Position numbers and translations under genes: made by a program
Origin: Inonotus obliquus
Taxonomy: Eukaryota > Basidiomycota > Agaricomycetes > Hymenochaetales > Hymenochaetaceae
DNA length: 64,000 bases
Direction of reading: 5' to 3'
Assembly (NCBI GenBank): GCA_032164295.1
Contig: JAJHTX010000009.1
Span: 620,001-684,000 of the forward strand
The notes under the pieces: generated by a model
Seen by the model: only the letters and a program-made list of their open reading frames with translations
The model's database searches: none
Told to the model about the DNA's origin: nothing
Part shown: piece by piece, positions 60,038 through 64,000 of the stretch
Position numbering within the stretch: position 1 is the stretch's first letter
How the letters are laid out: each line of letters opens with the position of its first letter

Positions 60038-60108
60038 AACAACGAATCAGATCGAGAGTAGGAACTACGGAGCGTAGGAAGTGGTCCGTCCACAACATGA
60101 GGAAAAGG

Positions 60109-60117
60109 TATAAATAG
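60109..60117 (+). promoter_or_regulatory. TATA box of family 1 LTR, copy 1
   Basis: TATAAATAG sits downstream of the internal reading frame, about 410 bases from the 3' end, as expected for the U3/R border of an LTR. Confidence 0.6.
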
Positions 60118-60531
60118 TTGTAGACTTAGACCGTAGCTCCCTATCTTTCTTTCGATCGTCTTGTCCATCGAGTCCTCTTAGGCATCTAGCTTCTAATCTG
60201 AAGACCACCTAATCTGCTTAACCTCTCTTACTCTACGGCGTGGAACGATTGATTAGTCGTCCACCGACTAGAGAAGCTTGCGAACGGCAACCTACCGGAG
60301 TTTAACTGGGTACTTGTCCTACTAGCCTGTCAACGAGGTTGAGGCCCGACTTGATTAGTTAAACAAAAACGTCCGAGGCAACGCTTATTATACTTGGGAA
60401 TCTGCCCTGCTTGTGAAAACCGAGTAGGCTCCGGAAACTCTTAGAAAAGCATCGCCGAACCCGTAACACTGAGGCCGTCCTATTGTGGTTACTGTATAGT
60501 CCCTTTAGGGCGAGCGTTTTCTAACACTAAT

Positions 60532-60662
60532 GAACCAGTGATTACGTTTCTGGCTTCGCCAGGAACTCTAAATCTGAGTCTGTGCAACTATGGTTTTTTT
60601 GAGGGGAGGGAAGGGAGAGCGTCAGGTGAAATTTACATGAAGATTGTGGATCAACTTACCAT
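60532..60662. other. Host spacer between two opposed LTR-like elements
   Basis: This unique sequence between the two target duplications contains no gene. It includes a T-run and a G-rich stretch (about 60594-60620). With both duplications, the gap between the elements is 141 bases. Confidence 0.6.
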
Positions 60663-61067
60663 ACAGGTGTTAGAAAATGCTCGCCCTAAAGGGACTATAC
60701 AGTAACCACAGTAGGACGGTCCGCAGTGTTACGGGTTCGGCGATGCTTTTCTAAGAGTTTCCGGAGCCTACTCGGTTTTCACAAGCAGGGCAGATTCCCA
60801 AGTATACTAAGCGTTGCCTCAGACGCTCTTGTTTAACTGATCAAGTCGGGCCTCAACCTCGTTGACAGGCTAGTAGGACAGGTAACATTAACTCCTGCCG
60901 TTCGCAAGCTTCCCTAGTTGGTGGGCGACTAATCAATCATTCCATGCCGTAGAGTAAGAGAGGTTAAGCAGATTAGGTGGTCTTCAGATTAGAAGCTAGA
61001 TGCCTAAGAGGACTCGATGTACAAGATGATCAAAAGAAAGATGGAGAGCTACGGTCTAAGTCTACAA

Positions 61068-61076
61068 CTATTTATA
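61068..61076 (-). promoter_or_regulatory. TATA box of family 1 LTR, copy 2
   Basis: CTATTTATA on the plus strand is TATAAATAG on the minus strand, at the same relative place as in copy 1. Transcription would run left, toward the partner element. Confidence 0.6.
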
Positions 61077-61368
61077 CCTTTTCCTCATGTTGTGGACGGA
61101 CCACTTCCTACGCTCCGTAGTTCCTACTCTCGATCTGATTCGTTATTCTAGCTTCCAAACTCGTGCGGTATTCCTATTGTTCTGCTGCGGATTGACTCAT
61201 CGACTGCACCCTGTGCAAGGCGATGACTCGGCGTTGACTCATCTTGACTTGAACTGAATTGAAACCTATGCTCGGGGTCGGCCTTGTGCTGCGCCCTGTG
61301 CATAGAGTGAGTCAGTGAGTGAGTCATTGAATGCGTGTTCGTATGCCATTGGTTTTGCATGGCTGCGC

Positions 61369-62738
61369 TGAAGAGAACTACGTGCGGCTGAGCTCGGTAT
61401 CAACCCCGGTATCCCATTCTACGCTTACCCCATGCTATGGTACGGTCCCATCTACACCTTACAGTATCCACCAGCACACCTAGAGAAACCGTTGGTCCCA
61501 TTTCTCAAAGTACCGAACGCCGAGAGTACCGGTACCGAGCGCCAAGAAACCCGGTACCGAGAATACCGAGAGTACCGAGTGCCGAGAAACCCGGTACCGA
61601 GACAATTTGGCAATTCAACATGCTCTCATGACATGGATCAGACGTCTTCCTCTCTGGTATTCATTCCTGATGGTTGGATTATGCATGCCGGTTCTTTGGG
61701 GAAGCTCAGGGTCAGTATCTGTTAAGGTTTTCAGGTCCGGTACCACCAGAAACGTGTTGGTATCAATCAGCAGGGGCGCAGATCTCTTGTCCTGAGGACT
61801 TTTCATCCAGGGGTACTATATGCTACGTTTTCATTGGTATCTTGTCCTCCCTAACCCTTTCTTGTTGTCCCCCTGATGGCGCTGCAATGTTCACTTTCAT
61901 TGTTACATTTTTCTTCAGACTTTTCTTTGTTTTGATCTTCCTTTCTACTTTCTCCTTTTGGATTTATGAGCTAACTATGGTACAGTAGTATAAATATCTC
62001 CTCCTGTACGTAGTAGCTCTCCAGGTAATCTTAGGAGCTAGCCTCTAACGTGAGGGCTCGGGTTTCCTCACCCCCTTCTCAGTTCCATCTCAGTCTCATC
62101 TCAAGCTTCGTCCCAGTCCCATCCCAGTTCCGTCTCAAGTGAACCTTCAGAGTTAGCCTCCCGTGTGAGGGCTCAGGTTTCCTTCCCAGTCCAGTCAACA
62201 CTCTCAGCCACCAGCCTCCCCCAGACTGTTTCTTGCTATACCACCCCGTGCTAGCAGTTTCCTTGCAGTACCGACCTGTACCGACGTTTTTCCCACGGTA
62301 CCGACGTTTTGTTATCCTTTGAATTCTGCACATCCACCTTTCGTTTCTGTACTGAGCTTTTGTTTTACAACGTTTCTGCACATACCGAACCCGTTCGTTC
62401 AAGTACCGACCTGTACCGACATTTTTCCCACGGTACCGACCCCTTTCTTTCTGTACCGACCTGTACCGAGGTTTTTCCCACGGTATTAGACTCTTGTTTT
62501 GCTACGTTCTCTCTCATACCGACCTGTACCGAAGTTTTTCCCACGTTCTAAACTGTCCTTTTCATACCAGAATCACATACTCTTTGCTTCTGGCCCATCC
62601 ATTCACTCCCCCATTTCATAGACAACAAGTACCGTGACCGTACTGGTTAAGTACCGGCACGTATCAGCCCTCCCCCACTTAAAACCATACACCCCTCGTC
62701 TCGGTACCTCCGGTACCGGACGCGATCTCGCACATTTA
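61369..62738. mobile_element. 1.37 kb insertion inside the inverted LTR-like element
   Basis: Relative to copy 1, this DNA is extra. It is bounded by a GCGC direct repeat (61365-61368 and 62739-62742), a possible 4-bp target duplication. It starts TGAAGAGAAC and ends CACATTTA, without TG...CA or inverted ends. It is rich in GGTACCG/GGTATCG motifs and short CCGAGNGCCGAGAAACCCGG-like tandem units at 61515-61605. A TATAAATATC occurs at 61989. No transposase or other domain was found. Confidence 0.6.
62262..62550. repeat. Degenerate repeat with ACCGACCTGTACCGA unit
   Basis: Four copies of a unit reading ACCGACCTGTACCGA, then about 3 bases, then TTTTTCCCACG occur within 290 bases (near 62270, 62405, 62455 and 62518). 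The spacing is about 50-135 bases. The unit is part of the insertion at 61369-62738. Confidence 0.65.
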
Positions 62739-62780
62739 GCGCCGTAGTTAAAGTTCGCTCGTCCGCAGTTGCTCGTGCAT

Positions 62781-63572
62781 TTAAGGAATTCCGTCGGGGT
62801 TCCGTTGTATAGCATCTGGGGCTATGAAGGCTGTGATTTGCTTGTCGCCTCGGGACTCTTGTTCGGGGCCGTCAAGTGTGATTCGACATCGGATATCATC
62901 GTGGGGAAACCAAGGTGGTTTAACGTATGTGCCTATGGCGATGAGTAGCCGTACACTTCGTCGAGTATCGTTCGAAGGTATTCTCCAGCCTAGGTATAGG
63001 TCTCCTTGTAGTCGAATAGCTTTGCAGTATGCCCATAGTTCCCTGAGTGTGTTTGCAACCCATACCGCTGTTATCGGTGAGCGGCGGTTCGTAACATAGT
63101 CTGCACTGATCTCCACGAATGTGCTTGGGCACTCGAGTGCTAATATGTCGTGGATTCCTACTATTGTCCAGTGCGTCTTTGGTTGCATGCCTATTGCCGT
63201 ATCCATTGCTATTGTTGACCTCGTGCGATTTCGAACGACCTCCGGGGGATTGTGGTATTCTCGATAAGCTGTTGCTCGTTCGCTGGACACATGATATGTC
63301 AACATGCCCGTTGCCTCCCGTAGTATTATCTTGTGTAGGTCTTCGATGATCTGTCGCACTCTTCTGCATTTATAGCAAGCCGTTGGAGGTTGCTGTACTT
63401 GCTGCATCGTTTGCGAAGGTTTAGTGTGATTGTCGGGATTAGCGTTGCTAGCCGATGCTTCTTGATCGTCAGCTTCGGATTGTATTAGCCGTGCGTGTTC
63501 TTCGCTTCTCGCTGTCGATCCTGATCGTCTCCGGCCAGTGAAATTAACTGGTCCCATCCGGGGTAGTTTCAA
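62781..63572 (-). CDS. LTR-internal ORF, family 1, copy 2
   Basis: Open frame of 263 codons (258 if started at the Met equivalent to copy 1). It begins MKLPRMGPVNFTGRRRSGST and ends with the same ITAFIAPDAIQRNPDGIP as copy 1. The C-x2-C, HW and GWRIPSND features are unchanged. The frame remains open although the element has been hit by a 1.37 kb insertion, which lies just beyond the 3' end of the frame. Function is unknown. Confidence 0.55.
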   Translation of the reverse strand: MKLPRMGPVNFTGRRRSGSTARSEEHARLIQSEADDQEASASNANPDNHTKPSQTMQQVQQPPTACYKCRRVRQIIEDLHKIILREATGMLTYHVSSERATAYREYHNPPEVVRNRTRSTIAMDTAIGMQPKTHWTIVGIHDILALECPSTFVEISADYVTNRRSPITAVWVANTLRELWAYCKAIRLQGDLYLGWRIPSNDTRRSVRLLIAIGTYVKPPWFPHDDIRCRITLDGPEQESRGDKQITAFIAPDAIQRNPDGIP

Positions 63573-63615
63573 TCGGCGTTCCTAATCGAATCAAAATTTC
63601 AGCACAATCCTTTCA

Positions 63616-64000
63616 ACAGGAAAATACCGTTCCTTTAAACACCAATTACAAACTTGCCCCCAGGTCTTTCCACACACAACTTTTCAGAAATTAAAATACA
63701 TTTTCATGGAGTATACTATAGGAGACACATGCTGATTTTTTTCCAAGCTGGAAGGTGTACTAGAAAAATAGATATGGACCTGGAAAGAAACAAGGGCCCC
63801 TGTCACGGAAAACGACTCCTTTGAACACCTTGTGACATAATGTCACGCCAATATCAATTACACTCCGGTTGTAATGAATTGCCGAGATATCATATTTTGT
63901 CAGCACGCCGATCAGTTTGACTATCACACTCTTGAGATTTTCTTACAATATTAATTGATTGAGCAGCAGTTTCTCCCTGAAACTTGGAGTGAAAGTAGAT
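63616..64000. other. Right edge of the window, no gene supported
   Basis: Sequence after the ACAGG duplication has no long frame and no recognised feature. It may be host intergenic DNA or part of an older repeat extending past the window. Confidence 0.4.

Larger units (their letters stand above)
58944..60526 (+). mobile_element. Solo-LTR-like element, family 1, plus orientation
   Basis: The 1583-bp element begins TGAAAGGATTG and ends TTTTCTAACA. It is flanked by the 5-bp duplication CTAAT (58939-58943 and 60527-60531). It has no internal paired repeat, so it fits a solo LTR. TATAAATAG at 60109-60117 lies about 410 bases before the end. A 258-codon open frame lies upstream of the TATA box. 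A second copy of the same element lies inverted at 60668-63615. Confidence 0.85.
60668..63615 (-). mobile_element. Solo-LTR-like element, family 1, minus orientation, with insertion
   Basis: In plus-strand reading it starts TGTTAGAAAA and ends CCTTTCA, the reverse of copy 1. It is flanked by the 5-bp duplication ACAGG (60663-60667 and 63616-63620). The element aligns with copy 1 over its whole length except for a 1370-bp insertion at 61369-62738. Distinct duplications show that the two copies inserted independently rather than arising by inversion of one locus. Confidence 0.85.

Noticed and set aside
58944..63615. Full retrotransposon with inverted long repeats
   Set aside because: The two repeats are in opposite orientation, each has its own 5-bp duplication, and only 141 bp lies between them. 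They are two independent insertions, not a pair of LTRs of one element.

Overview
The window looks like nuclear DNA of a mushroom-forming basidiomycete (Agaricomycetes). Genes are split by many short introns of about 45-70 nt with GT..AG ends. The F-box/LRR expansion, the TPR, MATE and PCT1 genes and the Tc1, hAT and LTR elements all fit that group. No bacterial, plasmid or CRISPR feature is seen. Exon borders were read by eye from splice signals and frame continuity, without transcript data.

Layout. 1-1305: 5' part of an F-box-like/LRR gene (-), cut by the window edge. 1762-3079: aryl-alcohol-dehydrogenase-type aldo/keto reductase with an in-frame stop. 3.9-15.5 kb: an F-box paralogue array with three intact genes (3871, 6076, 14121), a frameshifted copy (9165), a 5'-truncated copy (12338) and two decayed minus-strand LRR remnants (11123-12327, 13121-13840). 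17.3-19.0 kb: a Ser/Pro-rich hypothetical protein. 19.0-21.6 kb: nothing convincing. 21.6-26.5 kb: a TPR protein and an MFS transporter (both -). 27.7-29.2 kb: cytosolic-type malate dehydrogenase. 29.5-29.9 kb: a complete MITE. 30.0-31.1 kb: a probable decayed gene. 31.7-46.4 kb: four plus-strand housekeeping-type genes (membrane/WD40 protein, MATE transporter, choline-phosphate cytidylyltransferase, large coiled-coil protein). 47.4-48.6 kb: EFM7/NNT1-type methyltransferase (-).

49.1-63.6 kb is a stack of mobile elements whose ends and target-site duplications can be read. A Tc1 element (49613-50846, TA) splits the coding exon of an otherwise open minus-strand gene (49150-51305). A 7.4 kb hAT element (51426-58867, 8-bp TSD GTTGATAT) sits 120 bp upstream of that gene's start codon. 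A solo-LTR-like insertion (53055-54527, TSD CATCT) lies in the hAT transposase gene. Two further solo-LTR-like elements of one family lie in opposite orientation 141 bp apart (58944-60526, TSD CTAAT; 60668-63615, TSD ACAGG). The second carries a 1.37 kb insertion.

The most unusual observation is that these LTR-like elements carry a long open reading frame of 258-263 codons inside the repeat itself, upstream of a TATAAATAG box. A weakly similar frame lies in the unrelated third element. This suggests LTR-encoded proteins of unknown role. The nearby housekeeping genes show no common pathway. MDH (central carbon metabolism) and PCT1 (phosphatidylcholine synthesis) are the clearest metabolic assignments.
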